A program made the translations under genes and the position numbers. From Stercorarius parasiticus (lineage: Eukaryota; Chordata; Aves; Charadriiformes; Stercorariidae): a stretch of 64,000 nt of DNA. The stretch's first letter is position 1. Each line of letters begins with the position of its first letter. The stretch is from assembly GCA_013396915.1 (NCBI GenBank), contig VWZL01005203.1:164133-228132 (forward strand), read 5' to 3'. The notes beneath the pieces were generated by a model. It was not told the origin of the DNA, ran no database searches, and saw only the letters and a program-made list of their open reading frames with translations. Below are positions 21,408-35,300 of the stretch, piece after piece.

Positions 21408-22840
21408 AAGGAGGACTAAGGAGAATCTCCATCCTTTATTAGAAAGGGGCGGTAACTCGGTGACAAAGGATGGGGAGAAGGCTGAGATACTTAATGCCTT
21501 CTTTGCCTCAGTTGTTAGTAGAAGAGCTGGTTGTTCCCTGAGTACCCAGCCCGCTGAGCTAGTAGATAGGGGCAGGGAGCAGAATGAAGCCCCTGAAATC
21601 CAAAGGGAGATGGTGAGGGACCTGCTCCAGCACCTAGACATACACAAGTCTACGGGGCCAGATGAGATCCACGAGGGTACTGAGGGACCTGGCGGAAGTG
21701 CTCACCAAGCCACTTTCCATCATTTACCAGCAGTCCTGGCAAAATGGGCAGGCCCCAGTTGACTGGCATCTAGCAAATGTGACACCCATCCCCAAGAAAG
21801 GCTGCAAGGAGGATCTGGGGAACTACAGGCCTGTCAGTCTGACCTCGATGCTTGAGAAGGTCATGGAACAGATCATCCGCAGTGCCATTTTGTGGCACAT
21901 GAAGGACAACCAGGCGATCAGGCCCAGTTAGCATGAGTTCATGAAAGGCAGGTCCTGCTTGACAAACCTGATCTCCTTCTATGACAAAGTGACCCACTTG
22001 GTGGATAAGGGAAAGGCTGTGGATGTTGTTTACCTGCACTTTAGTAAAGCCTTTGGTATGGTTTCCCACAGCNATTCTCCTTGAGAAACTGTCTGCCCAT
22101 TGCTTGGACGAGAGTACTCTTCGCTGGGTAAAAAACTGGCTGGATGGCCAGGTGGTGAATGGAGTTAAATCCAGTTGCCAGACGGTCACAAGTGGAGTTC
22201 CCCAGGGCTCGGTATTGCGGCCAGTTCTCTTTAAAATCTTTATCAACAATCTGGACGAGGGAATCAAGTGCACCCTCAGTAAGTTTGCAGACGACACCAA
22301 GTTAGGCGGGAGTGTCGACCTGCTTGGGGGTAGGAAGGCTCTACAGAGGGATGTGGACAGGCTGGATCGATGGGCCAAGGCCAATTGTATGAGGTTTAAT
22401 AAGGCCAAGTGCCGGGTCCTGCATTTCGGTCACAACAACCCCNTGGGTGAGGGAGCTGGGGTTGTTTAGCCTGGAGAAAAGGAGGCTGAGGGGAGACCTT
22501 ATCGCTCTCTGCAACTACCTGAAAGGAGGTTGTAGGGAGGTGGGGGTCAGTCTCTTCTCCCAAGTAACAAGCGATAGGACAAGAGGAAATGGTCTCAAAT
22601 TGTGCCGGGGAGGATTAGATTAGATATTAGGAAAAATTTTTATGCTGAAAGGGTTATCAGGCATTGGAACAGGCTGCCCAGGGAGATGGTTGAGGCACTG
22701 TCCCTGGAGATATTTAAAAGATGGGTAGACCTAGTGCTTAGTGACATGGTTTAGTGATGGGTTTTGTCAGTGTTAGGTTCATATTTGGACTAGATGATCT
22801 GAAAGGTCCCTTCCAACCTAGGCGATTCTATGATTCTAAT
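21408..22840 (+). mobile_element. CR1 LINE, 5'-truncated, with internal deletion
   Basis: Sense-strand CR1 with recognisable reverse-transcriptase text: [47 protein letters not shown] and FADDTKLGG, where the YADD-type catalytic motif survives as FADD. Frames are broken by stops and shifts, so it is dead. At 22443 the text jumps from HFGHNNP to VRELGLF-like sequence, skipping the stretch that normally lies between. It ends in the CR1 3' octamer repeat (GATTCTAT GATTCTAA). N bases are at 22073 and 22443. Confidence 0.93.
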
Positions 22841-25087
22841 ATATACAAATAACCTGAGAGATCGGAAGGGCCACATTCAAGTCCTTAAGAAGATATTTTT
22901 TCTCTCTTTGAGCACATTGTTTTGAATACCCATACTGTTTGTTTGTTTTCTATTTTTCAAATATGGATAACTAATTTTTTCTTCTGTGCTATGGAAGTGG
23001 ATGACTTGCACAAACATTTGGATTTGGAAAGAAATTTGAGCTATCTACTCTTCTACCTCTCGCTCCTAGGGAAGCACACTCAGATCGTATCAACTAGGTC
23101 TGTATTTTCTGTGTAAGGTGTGCCACAACCACATGATTTCAAATGAAGCATAGGAGAAGTGGCAGGACAAATGCATCTTTATAGGAGCAAAGAATGTACA
23201 GACAGGTAAAGGAGGTTATAAATTCTCCGACTTCTGAAATGGCAAATAAGCAGGGTATTTGGGAGTTACAAAAAATAAGATTCATCTGTCCCATTAAAAT
23301 AGAAAAAAAATTGGCAGTTAACTCCCCTACATATTGTCTACAGGAACAAATAGTGAAAAAGATAAAGAGCCGTCTTGACAGGGACACTCACAGTGGGAAA
23401 GAAATTGTGTGCCATATGTCCCCCTACCATCTGTGTATGCTCTCTTCTGGGTCGTGACATCTGGTTCTGCTTGATATCTGGCTCAGATTCCTGTATTTTT
23501 AGAGTAAACGGGGCTCGATTCTCCTCAGAGACTGAAGAGAATAGACCACATGCTGACTTTTGCAAGAAAAGCCAAGTTTTTCATAAAAATATGTCTCCTC
23601 AGCCTAGATCTGAATGGCTGGGTGCATGTACGTATTTAAATGAGCCAAAGATGTGCCAGCACTGTCTGCTGTCATTTTTTAAAAACCTCTTAACTTCGGC
23701 ATGTTTGACTTTTGTGGAGGGTTGGGCCATGTAGTTAGTTGGGTACCTAAATTAGGAGGTGAACTGGCTTCTTATTGAGGACAGGGTCACGTCCAAGGGA
23801 GCAGACAACTGAGGATGGGAAAAAATCAGGGGTCCCAGGGTAAGGCTTGGTGAGGGAGTAGCAACATCTGCCATAGGAAGCGGCTGTGGGGGAATCCCAA
23901 ATCCCCGCAGCAGGAAGCCGCACCGGCCTTGCGCTGTGCAACGCCTCCACCTAGTGATGCCTGAGGCTGAAGCTCTCCCTGCTTAAAAAAAGCCACTCTG
24001 TTTACATAAAATCATAACGAAGTTCTGTTGCTAATAATGACAAGCCACAACACCAAAAAAAAAAATAACCCAAACCACCAAGAGGGAGTCAAAAAAAGAA
24101 GATATTCTGACGATTGCTGTTCTGAATTATACTGTAATTATTATTTTTAGTGCTTTCCCCATCCTTTGTAGGAACTAGCAGGGAATTTAGTGGAAAATTA
24201 TATTTTTGTCCTTTGAGTCTGTGCATCTGTTAATTCAGTGCCTCAGAATTAATTGGAAAATGGGGAGGAGTTGTCCTCTGTAGAGCTGTGTTTCTTATCA
24301 GCCTCCAGCATGCGTCAATTAGATCTGACTGCTTTGTGTTGAGCAGCACTTCCAATTGATTATTCTAAGAAAGAGACTATGAATGGAGACCACTTCATCT
24401 GGGATCTGCATTCCAGCAGATCCACCATGTGTGATGGCTGGAGGACCATTACTAGCTGTGTGGTCCCCAGGCAACTGGGAGTCCTACAGCTCACTTAACA
24501 TGGTGATATATGGAGAATTTGTGCCTAATTTAACTACCTAGCCCATTGAGCTGGGAACAAATGGATCCAATGGTCACATGGTGAGAAAATCTTGGAGTCT
24601 GGGATGCTGAAGTGTTTGAGGGACTCCAGTCTGCAGATGGACAATAGTCCTGGAGTCCTTGAAGAAGAATTGCTTCAGGGCTGCCATCAGAGAAGAGCAG
24701 TGAGGTGCGTCAGGAAGACCATCCAAAACTGAATGTCACAACATTCCTAGGAGCAGGAAGCACTGGCCACTTCTCCCTGACTTTGATGATTTGGGAGTCC
24801 AATTTCACAGGCAGTGTCTCTGCTACCTGAAATGATCAATCCCTAATCCTTGCCTTGGGTGGTGTGCCCAGGCCCCAAGGGACCTTGCAAACCCTCTTTT
24901 CCTTGCTGGTATGTAGCCTTTTTTTTTTTCTCCTTACTTTATTTTATTTTTTAATTGATTTACAGCCACATGGTTTGTAAGTTGAAGAGAGTTTCCAAAA
25001 TGTAAGTGACTGGGTGGCTTCGAAGCCTATCTAAAACCTTTGCCAAAATCTCTGTGGAGCAAAACTTTGTATTTTTATTAATGCCAG

Positions 25088-25135
25088 TCTTAATAATATT
25101 ATTATTAATATTAATAATATTACTGTTACTATTAA
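25088..25135. repeat. Imperfect (TAA/TTA)n simple repeat
   Basis: Alternating AATATT, ATT and AAT units with interruptions, partly palindromic. Confidence 0.75.
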
Positions 25136-25945
25136 TGTGGTTCATAATGCTGTCATCAATTCGAGGACCTCTCAGTAGTAGTTGGATTTTGTAGTGAGCA
25201 CTCGGATGGCAATTCTTAAAGTACTATATGCATTAAGATACATGAAGGTCATCTGATGACTCAAGGGTCCAAGAGCAACCCCAGGCATGCTTTGTGTGGC
25301 CCTCAAATGAACAGTGCTGCCAAAGCTGAAAGTTTCTGCTCCAGGTGTGGGAAGGCTATGAACAGTCACTGGTATGCTGGGGGAGGCTGGGAGAGGGGCT
25401 CAGTGGATTTGGTGGGGCTTCAGGAATCTGGGAGTCAGGCCTTGCACTTGTTCCTCCAGTCTCTCTCTCTCTCTTCCTTGAAACCCACCAAAAGAGGCTG
25501 CCTCTTGCTCACCACATGCTTGGTGGCACACGGCTGCTTCTCACAAAAAACCAACCACCTCAGTTGTATGTCTGCACTTGTGACTTACAACAGGTCCTAG
25601 CTGGAATTGGGCTAGAGCACTTGATAAGGGAGTGACTACATACATTTCTCTTAAGGATGTGAATAATACAGGGTAGTGGCTACTTCCATTTACAGATTAG
25701 GATCCTGGTGGATAGTATGAGGAGGTCTTTCATAGGAAATAAAATGAGAATTCTTGGCCATATCATAATGGGGGTTAAATCAAAGTGCATTTTTCTGCAA
25801 AAGAAAACATGCTATTTTAAAAATAACCATAACTTCTTTGGCAGCTAAATATCATCTCAGAGGCTAATTGGAAAAAAAATCCTTGTAATGCTTTGTAAGT
25901 GTTTAGCCAATTTGACCCAGACCTGGCAGCATTATAAAGTCGTCG

Positions 25946-25965
25946 TGGCCTGGCCTGGCCTGGCC
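25946..25965. repeat. (TGGCC)4 pentamer array
   Basis: Four perfect TGGCC units followed by a G run. Confidence 0.9.
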
Positions 25966-28768
25966 TGGGGGAGAAGAAGGGAGGAGGTGAGGAAGAATAA
26001 AGCCATCAGCACCCTACATAATTACTGATTAAGATCACATGTAGTATTTTGAGCTACTTTTGGGACATGTGAAGCAGCAAAGTGCCATTTTATCTTTGTA
26101 TGTGCCTCTCCCTAACCACAAATTTTCTTACTATGGGCACGTTTTACTGCTCTTGTCTTTTCTCTTTGAAGATAACTCCAGTCAGCCTGATGATCTTTTG
26201 ATTTCCTGAGCGAGGCCACCTCCTGGGTCACCACGTTCCTCTCACAAGACCTGATGTGGAAATTCCCTTGCCTTAGATGCAGAGCAGACTTTTTTTTATT
26301 CCCCTAAAGGCTCCTGGTTTGTTGTCAGCAAAGTATTTTCAAGCAGCAAGTACAGAGGTGTTAATGGGAGCTGTGGAAGCAGTTATTTTTGACCTACACT
26401 GAAAGCCTGCACCTGTATTTCATAATGGAGCGTAGGATGTACCCACCTAGAGGTGATCCTGAATGCCTCAGGGAGGAAAACAAGGCTTTTGACATGCAAT
26501 GAAGTTTGGTTACAGATGCTGCGACTCTGCCTGTTTCTCCAGCTCGGGGCTTGTAAGGGCTGGAGGGAGACGTGCTGGCTGCAATAGCTCCAGCTGACCA
26601 CTTCATCAGGCCAAGAGTTGTCTCGCAGCCAAAGGACCCAGTTTACTTACGACAGCTGTTGGGAAAAAAGAGGAACAACAAACGCTGGATAAGAGCACAA
26701 GAAATGCTCTGCAGAATCAGGCCAGCAGCTGACGGAGCCAGGTGTTCCTGTCTTCAACAGCGGTGAAAGGAGCTGCTGAGAATCTGACTGATGCCTTAAC
26801 AGCTGCCCTAAGCCTCTGGGCTGACTTTCCAATTGCTGAGGCAGCCGGGTAGGTCGCTGCTACCTTCTCACCTCACTGCCCAGCCTCAGTGTGCTCCAGC
26901 TTCTGGCAGGATGCTCTGTCATCGTGGGAAAAGGGTGGCATTTCTGAGGGTTCAGGTGGGTGTCCAAGCTGAAGCCACCCTTGCTCTGGTGCTGCACCTG
27001 CATGGACAGCCTCCCAAGGGTGCCGGCTCTAGCTGCACCTCTTGTTGCTGTCAGCTCAAGCCAGCTTGGCTCTCGTGCCATGGCCGTGCCACTTCTGTGC
27101 TGTGACCATCCTGTATGCTGCTCATACAGTGTCTCAGGTCTGATTCTGGGCCTGCTATCCTTAACGCTTCCTCATGCACTCCCTCAAGACAAGGAATGGA
27201 GACAAGAACAGGCAGGCCCCTAAAAAACAGCCCTTCCTATAGACCAGAGATGCTCCTACATGAAGCCTCTCCCCTCTTGCTTTATGTGGCCTTACCAAGC
27301 TGTACTGCTGGTTGTAGAGACACCTTGTGCTGGCAGGCCGATGGGTTTTGTCCCCGCTAGCTGTTAGCTAAGCCTAGCTGGGGTGTTTTAGTGTTGCAAG
27401 TTTCAGAACAGAGTGGTGGGTGAACGAAAGCAAGTGACACTGTCATATAAGCACTCCTGGAGATCTTGGGGTGCTCTGAGCTCTCAGTGTGCTGTGGTCT
27501 CCCGTCTGTTTGCCTACAAATGTCAGCAGGGAGCTGTGCACATTTGCAGCTGCTGGGCCATGGCTAATTCAGACTGCACGGGTTTTATCTCCAGCACTCA
27601 AGATGTGAAATCTGAACTCCCCCGAAGCCCTGGGATCAGGATAGCATTCCGGTGTCTGAACCCTGGCGTTTCTTTAGTATTTTGCTTCCTTTTCCCCTCT
27701 GTAGCAACAAACAAAAAGCCATGTGAAACCTGCTGGGTTTTGTGTAGCTTGTTTGGCCTGTGTTGCTCCAGTATTTTATGGCATGTAGCAATAGGTGTCA
27801 AACAAAGTTGTGTATTTACAGTGAGATGCTTTTATTGTGCTTACTCAGCAAATACTTAGACGCAGGCAGGCTGTTGACTTTCTCTCTTGAGAGCGAAAAA
27901 GGTTTTTGTGCTTCCTGCAAAGTCTGTTGCTATTGGTGGGAAAGTCAGTCCCCAGAGTGAAGTGTCAGAATGCAAACGCTGTTATGTAAGCCTTGAAAAC
28001 CACACAGAGCAGAGCTTATTTCCATTCAGATATAATAATGCTAAGTTGCTCTATTGTTACAGCATAACACATTTGTTACAGCAAACCACATCCTCCCCCA
28101 GAAAAACAATAGAGGTTTTTGCATATTATGGTATTTTTGGACCCTGGGAAGTATTAAAACAGACAACTTTTGTCTTGAAGAAAACAGCATTCTTCATTTG
28201 TTCTTGGTTTGCACACTCATGCAACATGAAGTTACTGGAGAAATGTCTTCAGGCATCATGCTGGTGCTGCCATCTAGTGCAGCTGAGTATCAGGAGAGTT
28301 GTGACACTTAGCTATTCTTCTGGCATGGTCTGACAGGTGCTTATTCCCTGTCCTCACTAGTTTGGACAGTCCTGCTCCCTCTGTCTGCCCACACCCGCTC
28401 CAAGGCTGCCCTTTCTATTGTGCCAGCACACCTGCTACTGTGTGAAACCTGCTCAAGAACCAAGCCAGCTGAAAAAATAATGGCTTTTGTTGTTCCTCTT
28501 GGCCATTTTTTTTTCCTAGGTAGATCTGTTTTCTGAACTGTCTTACATCTAGGAACACAAAATACTTTTTTTCTGGCACAGGAGAGGCAGGGAAGGCAAG
28601 GGCAGATAATTGTAATGGCGTGAGAAGCATTGCTCCTAAAGCACAGCCTTGGTAGGGTTAAGCTGCTGTTTGATGGTCTGTGTTCTGGTGGCTGTACTGT
28701 TCCCAGCACTCAAGTCTGGTCCTTCGGAGCCCCCACTGTAGATTGCAGTACCATGCCAGGAACACACT

Positions 28769-28792
28769 GAGATAACATCTGAGATAACATCT
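28769..28792. repeat. 12-base direct duplication
   Basis: GAGATAACATCT occurs twice in perfect tandem. Confidence 0.9.
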
Positions 28793-29309
28793 CTCTTCTC
28801 TGGCCACATATTTGGGTTTTAAGGATTTTTTTTCTATGTGTTTCATCTGATGGACTTTCAGTTCAGGTCAAGGGGTTGAGTGAAAAAGGTTGTATCTCAC
28901 AGTAAGCAGCAGGGTCTGAGACACCAGCTTCTGATGAGGGATGTTTTCTGCAACCAGTACAACTTTTCTTCTGTTTTTACCTATTCCTTTATCAAGCTTC
29001 AGCACAATCTCAGTGCTGTCCATCCAGCACATTTGGATTAAAGAGAAAAAGATGATGGATCTTCAGGAAAGAGATAGCAGCCCTGTGTAACTCCTTGCCA
29101 GAGGACACTGCAGAAGTAGGAAGATGACACGGCTTCCTGGAGAGACCAGACTTGGAAGAGAGATCCAATAGGAGGTGAATAAACAGACAAAACATAACAG
29201 GCTCAGGAAGTTCCTCGTGCTGAGAGCAATTGGAGGCTAGGAGAACACTGAGCTGGAGTTATGGTGTATGTTGGATGTGATCTTCCTCTTTATTTTTCTT
29301 AGTAGTCCT

Positions 29310-29378
29310 TACTAAGAAGAAGTACTGAGCTAGATGGTCTGAACCAGCACAGCTGTTGTCATGTTTCTATGACCTGAA
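29310..29378 (+). mobile_element. Old CR1/L3-type 3' tail
   Basis: The run GAGCTAGATGGTCTGAACCA followed by an AGCACAGCTGTTGTCATG-like stretch and TTTCTATGA matches the 3' end of older CR1 subfamilies. Only the tail is preserved. Confidence 0.5.
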
Positions 29379-32300
29379 CTATAAAAGCAATACAAGGATG
29401 GAGCTATTCCATCAAAGTTTGCTACCACTGCTGTTGACAAACATTCCTTCACATCTTTTTTTCATGTCATTTATTGATGTTTTAATTCCATAAATGGCAA
29501 GTCTTGCAAGGAATCATCTTGTCTGAATTACAGACTCTTTGAAATTCATCGTTGTCATCTACTTTTGTCTATCACTGCCTGTTTCTTCATGTCAGCAAAG
29601 TTTGCTGTCATTGTCCATTACATTGCTTCAACAGGCTCCACAGTTGCTTTTTATACTTCTGTGGATTTGTGATTTTGCCACGATTTCAGTAACCCCAATG
29701 AGCTATTTGTTGGTTCAAGATATGGTATTTCCATTGTTTATCGCCATATTCTGTGTCTTTTCAAACTTTAATGGACCACCTGAAGGGACTATGTTGGTGA
29801 AAACCACCTGGAGACATTTTGCTAGAGCAGGTTGTACTTTTTTGTCATCACTATTCTGTTGTCTTAATCTTTGGAACATAAATATTTATTTTGTCTTGAT
29901 GCAGGGGATACTTCTACTGCTTCCTATTGGATATTACATTTTGATGGAAACTTCTGGGTGTTTCTTCCTTCTCGTTAATTTACTCAGAATTTCAGTCCTA
30001 AGAAGTTAGCTCTTTCTTTCCAGACATTGTTTGACTCAAATGACTAAACAGAAAAAAAAGGAGGAAGTAATAATACAGAAAAAATAGGAGGTAGTAAACC
30101 CCTGTACCTGTAACCTCACAGACTTTTCTGTTGGCATGGTGCTGGGAGATGCATGGACTAGACCTAAATGCAGTTATAACAGTGTATTTGGAATTGAACT
30201 TCTCCTAGAGACCATATGAGCCTCTGAATAGTTATGACAAATACTATTTACAAGTTCCTTAAATTCCACCTTTTCAGCTATGATGGTAGGTGGAATTGTC
30301 CATAACAATGATGTGCAGATGTTATTTAATGGTAGGATTTCCATTCTAGGCTTTCTGTTCACCAGCTCAAAAGAGCAACAACAAAAAGGAAAAAAAAAAT
30401 AAAATCAGAATTACTCATATCCACTTTAGGTGGAACATACGAAATATTTACTGGCAAATGGAATTTACAGTAAGGAGTTAGAGGTGAAGTTGATGGAAAA
30501 AATGGTTACAGGTGGGAAGCTAATTGATTGGTTGACTGATTAACTGAAAGGAAACATAACCGAATGGTATGCCCACTGAAGTGTACAATCTCAGAGGTTT
30601 TTTTGCACATAATCTCAGTCTTCTTCATGCTGGCTAGGAGGGGTTATAGTAACATTGGTTACAATACTTGTGCATTGAAAATGTCGTCTTCTGAAATCTG
30701 CAGATCAGAGATGTATCCTTGCTTTCCTCATACTATTTCTTGAAAAAGTAGTTGAGATGTGTGCTGTTATGCTGGGTTGATATGCTAATCTTCTATTGTG
30801 ATGAATATGCTGGAAAACACGCCACAATCTTGTTAATTTTCTATTTCTTTTGCTAAGTGTAGGTAGTTTCCATCTAGATTTTAAGTGTTTACAGGGAATG
30901 ATTTTTTCTTTGATTTAGATTTTCTCATCAGACACATTCTTGCAGTGTAATTCAGTATTTTCTGAAACTCCATAATAAACTACTCCAGAAAGACAACACA
31001 CTGAACAGAATAACTCAAGGACTTTAGTATCTCCCAACTATTTTTCAAAGAGTATGTAACATACAAATTGCTTTACGTATATGTTTCCTTCATTGGCTTA
31101 TCAGCCACAGAGTTGCTGTTCTACTTATGACTACTTTTAAACTATGTCTTGCCATCTTTAGCATATGAATTCATAGAAAAAGGCTGCTTTTGCTAGTGAT
31201 GTGGAGAGAGATTAAACCAATTTTCTGGTTTTATTTTGTATGGTAAACTGCCATTTCTGCTGACGTCTTAAAATTCAAACTCTGTGGCTACCCAAAGGTC
31301 AGATCTGACACCTGAGGTTTTGCTGGGGCAGAAAACCAACCTGATGATAGAAACTTTATGCTGGCTTTGCAGTATCAATAAGCTTTGTGATAGCAACAGG
31401 AGGAAAGTCTGTAGAAAGAGCTCTCCACACAAGCACTCTCATTCAGAAAACTAGGATAAATTAATGTGCACGAACATAGTATTATTTCTGTGATATCCTG
31501 CAGAGCTAGAAATGTGAGTGTCTATGGGCAATGCCTTTGCCTGAATTTAGACTCACACCCCCCCCCAAAGGGAAAGGGACAGTCTAATATGCCTTTCTGG
31601 TTAGTGGCAGAAGGTGAGGACCTCTAACACCTTCAGAGGGAGTTCTGCTCCCTAAATTGGCTACTCTTGACCCTTGCCGTTGACTGTAGAGAGAACTAAT
31701 AGGAAATGCTTACTTCCACCCTGAGTCGTGATGTAAGCTGGCTATCTGTCTTCTGAGAATAGATGCTAACGAAGCAGAAACGGCTCTGATGATACAAAAA
31801 ATCTGAGTGCATGGTGCGCCCCCGCTCAGTTCTTCATTCTCATACTAGCCTTGTAATTAGAGCAGTCATCAGGAAACTGGTGACTTCTCTTGCCCTGAAG
31901 GAGAACATGCTCCCTCAACTCCTCCTAGGACACTTTCTGCTTCTTCTGAGGTACCTGGACCAATTTGTACCTGCTAGTGCAGTTTTGCATGTTGAAAGCA
32001 AATGTGAGGGAGCCCAACCCACTTAAGAGGAGTCAGAGCCTCAGAATACAAATTTCTTATTTATGTCCACCCCCCACGTGTCTAGAGTCAAATTCACTCT
32101 TGGCTGTTCTCTGCCTTCCCCACAATTTATAAACCCCAACATGTAGCATCCCAGTTTCAGTGGGCAGGGTGAAGGGTTCTTCCTGTGATGTAGAAGCCTC
32201 TAGAGATCTTAGAAGCTGGGTCTTCATGTTTCTGGATAAGTCTTCTGGCTGAAAGCCTTGTCTGGGCATTGTGGATTGTTCTCAGTCTGAGCTGTAAATG

Positions 32301-35300
32301 ATTTTACATTGGAGAGATATCCTTGTCCTTTCCAGAGGATGGGATTCTGAGTGTGTAGAGTGCCTGTCTTAAGCACAGAAGAGACTTTGAATGAGTTCAG
32401 GCAGTGCTGGACATAGTATATATGCGATTTTTTCCTGAGGTGTGAGTCAGTCCTATTTTCTAAATCTCAATTCAAGCAATATTTAGCTAGAAATACATGA
32501 CAGTTGGAGCCTGAATGATAGACAATTTGTGGCCATGTCTATGTTGTCTGGGCTTGCATGGCCTTTGGGAACAGCAAACTGACTCTATCCTTTATAGTGC
32601 ACCAAAATAACTTTTTTCCTGGATATTGGAAATGAATACCAGGAAAGAAGTCTCCTGCTAGTCTGCAACTTCTTTAAAGTAAGAAAATAGCAAATCTTAT
32701 TACTGTCTGGATGTGCAGTGTGTCATCTCCATGTCACCTACCTGTCCTATGACATCCCCAGAAGTGTGGGCGTGCCTGCACTGAGGATGCTGGGGCAATA
32801 CGGAGTTGGCCAGGGAGCATCCTCCACCCAGCGACATAGACTATGAGTAGTGTGTTACGTAGCGTGTGTGTATGTAATGTCACCTGAGGGTGTCAAACAA
32901 TTCATTTAAGGCACAAGAGCCTCAAGATCATGACTGAGCTAATCAATAATCTGCACACAGGCTGTAGCAGTCCCTAACATGCAATTATCTGAACGAACCA
33001 TGCAGGGTAGCTGGCACTTGCTTGGGGGCCTGATGCACAGTGCACGCTGACTCTGTGGAATCAAGAGTACGTGAGGGCTTGATTTGTCAGTCTTTGCAGG
33101 ACAGGTATTCACTGAACTTATATGCAATTTTAATAATTTTTTATCATTTTTATTACTTCTACTTCTGCATTAGGGATCTTTATTTACCCTGAGAGATACG
33201 AACAAGTCCACATTAGGTAATAAGAACTAAGCATCCTTGAATTTTTCTTCTTTTAGGCCTACTTGTTTCAACTGCTCTTTTGTAAAGATAAAGGAGGTGG
33301 AATATGGTTTATCTTTGACACTGAAGTGCCGTTTCCCTGGAAATGGAAAAAAAGGAATTTAAACTCAAATAAGAGTTACTTCCCTTCACTTTTTTGTTTC
33401 TTCTGTTTCCCTATTAATGTAAGAAAATAACAGCTATCATACCAGCTCGCACAATCTCCCCCACCCCCCGTCCCCAGGTCTGTATTCTATTGCTAACCAG
33501 AAGCACAGGCCACCAAAAACAGGCAAAGGAGAGGATGATGAACCCTGTCAATCATGTGGGATGAACATCCTCAGTTTAAAGTAGCTTTTCCAGCAGCATC
33601 TTCAATGGTGATCAATGTATCTCTCCTTCTTAGATTTGAGTCGTGCCTTTCGAACCCAACTATGCATCTACTTTTGACAACTTCATGTGGCACTTCATGT
33701 GCCTGATTCTTTCCCTATTTCTTTTATCATAAGAGGTACTGAAAAATCGTTCCCTGTATAATTTTTCCTAGTGCTGAAAGTCCTCCCTTTTCTCAGCTAC
33801 AGATTGCCAGTCAATTTGACTTATCCTTGCAGCAAAAGCCTTCTCTACCTCTGATATCCTTACTGCTCTTTTTAGTAACTTTTTTCATGCTATTATATCC
33901 TTTTTGTCACTGGCAATCAGAATTACATACACTGCTCAAGATAAGGATATGTTGCATCAGTGTAATAACATTTCCTGTTTTGTTCTCTTCTTTTGCTAAT
34001 AACTCCTCACGATCTGTTTGCCCTCTTGACAGCTGCTGAACATTGGCTGTTTTCAAAGAAAATCCAAAATGACCCCAAGATGTCCTTCCCAGGTAGTGAA
34101 AGCCGATCGCTTTCAATGTGTTGGTAAGATTATTTCTCCAAGAATATTTCTTTATGTAGATCAATGGCTAACAATAGCAAACCAAGTAAACCATGAAAAT
34201 TTATCCATTGTCTGAAAGCAATCATTCTGCTGCAGAACTGACTGACAGAGTGGCCCTTGGGTTTCAATTAGTTTCACAGGATATAGGAAACTTCCAACAT
34301 TTGGGTCCTGTCCTAGAGCCTCAGTCGTGGACTGGTGTGTCTGGGAGCCACAGGTAGTTAGTATGGCTGTTGGGCTCCAGCGTGTGAGGCTGTGATGTGG
34401 TGAGAGGATGACAGAGAGACGTACCTGCTCATGTACGATGCAGAGTACGTCCTTCACTGCTAATGTGGGAGGTCTTGGACAAGCTTGCTTCTGCAGGCTG
34501 TTAGCTGTCTAGGAACATTAGCCTAGGAAAAGTTTGGCCTGTGGTCATGGACTCTGAGAGCAATCAGGCAGGAGAGCTTGAAACCTGCAGCTCTTGAAGG
34601 CACTGAGTTCCTCAGAAGCAGCTAGGAGACTGTGCAAGTTCTGCTGCTGGCCATGGAAATGAGGTGGAACAGAGAGGTTTCTAATCAAACACTTTTGGGT
34701 AAAAACACCCAGACATGAACTGACCTCCATTTCTGGCTGAATCCATGCTGAACACTCACATTTCTAGTGTAGGCATTGATTAATTGTGGATTAAACTCAC
34801 AGGGGCTCTGGGGGAGCTTGTACTCCACTGCTTCAGAGAGCTGCCTCCCAGAAGTCACACATGGACACAAAATCAAAAGAATAAATGTCTTTAGAAAATG
34901 TTTGCCTAATGTGAAGAAACTCCACCATTCAGCACTGAATTCCTGTGTAGTAGTGGGTTGCCTGTATTACACCACTTACATCCCACGGGGAAAGCAAATG
35001 GGGTAAGGTTTCTCCTAAATCTTCCCAGAAGCTGGTGCTTCTTATTGGCACCTGGCAGGCCAAATTGTTGTACACAATGACCTCTCAAATCTGTGAAATA
35101 ACCCTGGTGAAGACCTGCCTGGGTTTGCAAGAGGCCATAGTTACATACAGGTTGTTTTCCATGTAGAATCCTACAGAAATGAGGCGTTTGACCCTAGGGG
35201 ACAATAGAAAGGTGAGCAATTGATACACCAAGTCTATGTTATGCAGGGGGAGTAGGCATGGTGACCACAGATGTGAACAAATATCTCATTTTAGATTGAC

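Larger units (their letters stand above)
22850..29309. other. Intergenic, no gene identified
   Basis: About 6.5 kb between the receptor genes. It includes a TAA-type simple repeat near 25090-25135, a (TGGCC)4 array and a 12-base tandem duplication at 28769-28792. ORFs of 148 codons at 27413 and 27887 lack domain resemblance and splice context. Confidence 0.4.

Noticed and set aside
21460..22469. Frames resembling reverse transcriptase as a host gene
   Set aside because: They are the broken CR1 ORF2; stops and frameshifts separate the pieces and the CR1 3' end follows directly.
27413..28333. Two successive 148-codon + strand frames
   Set aside because: Cysteine- and serine-rich translations without motifs, no shared frame, no splice signals and no promoter-like context.
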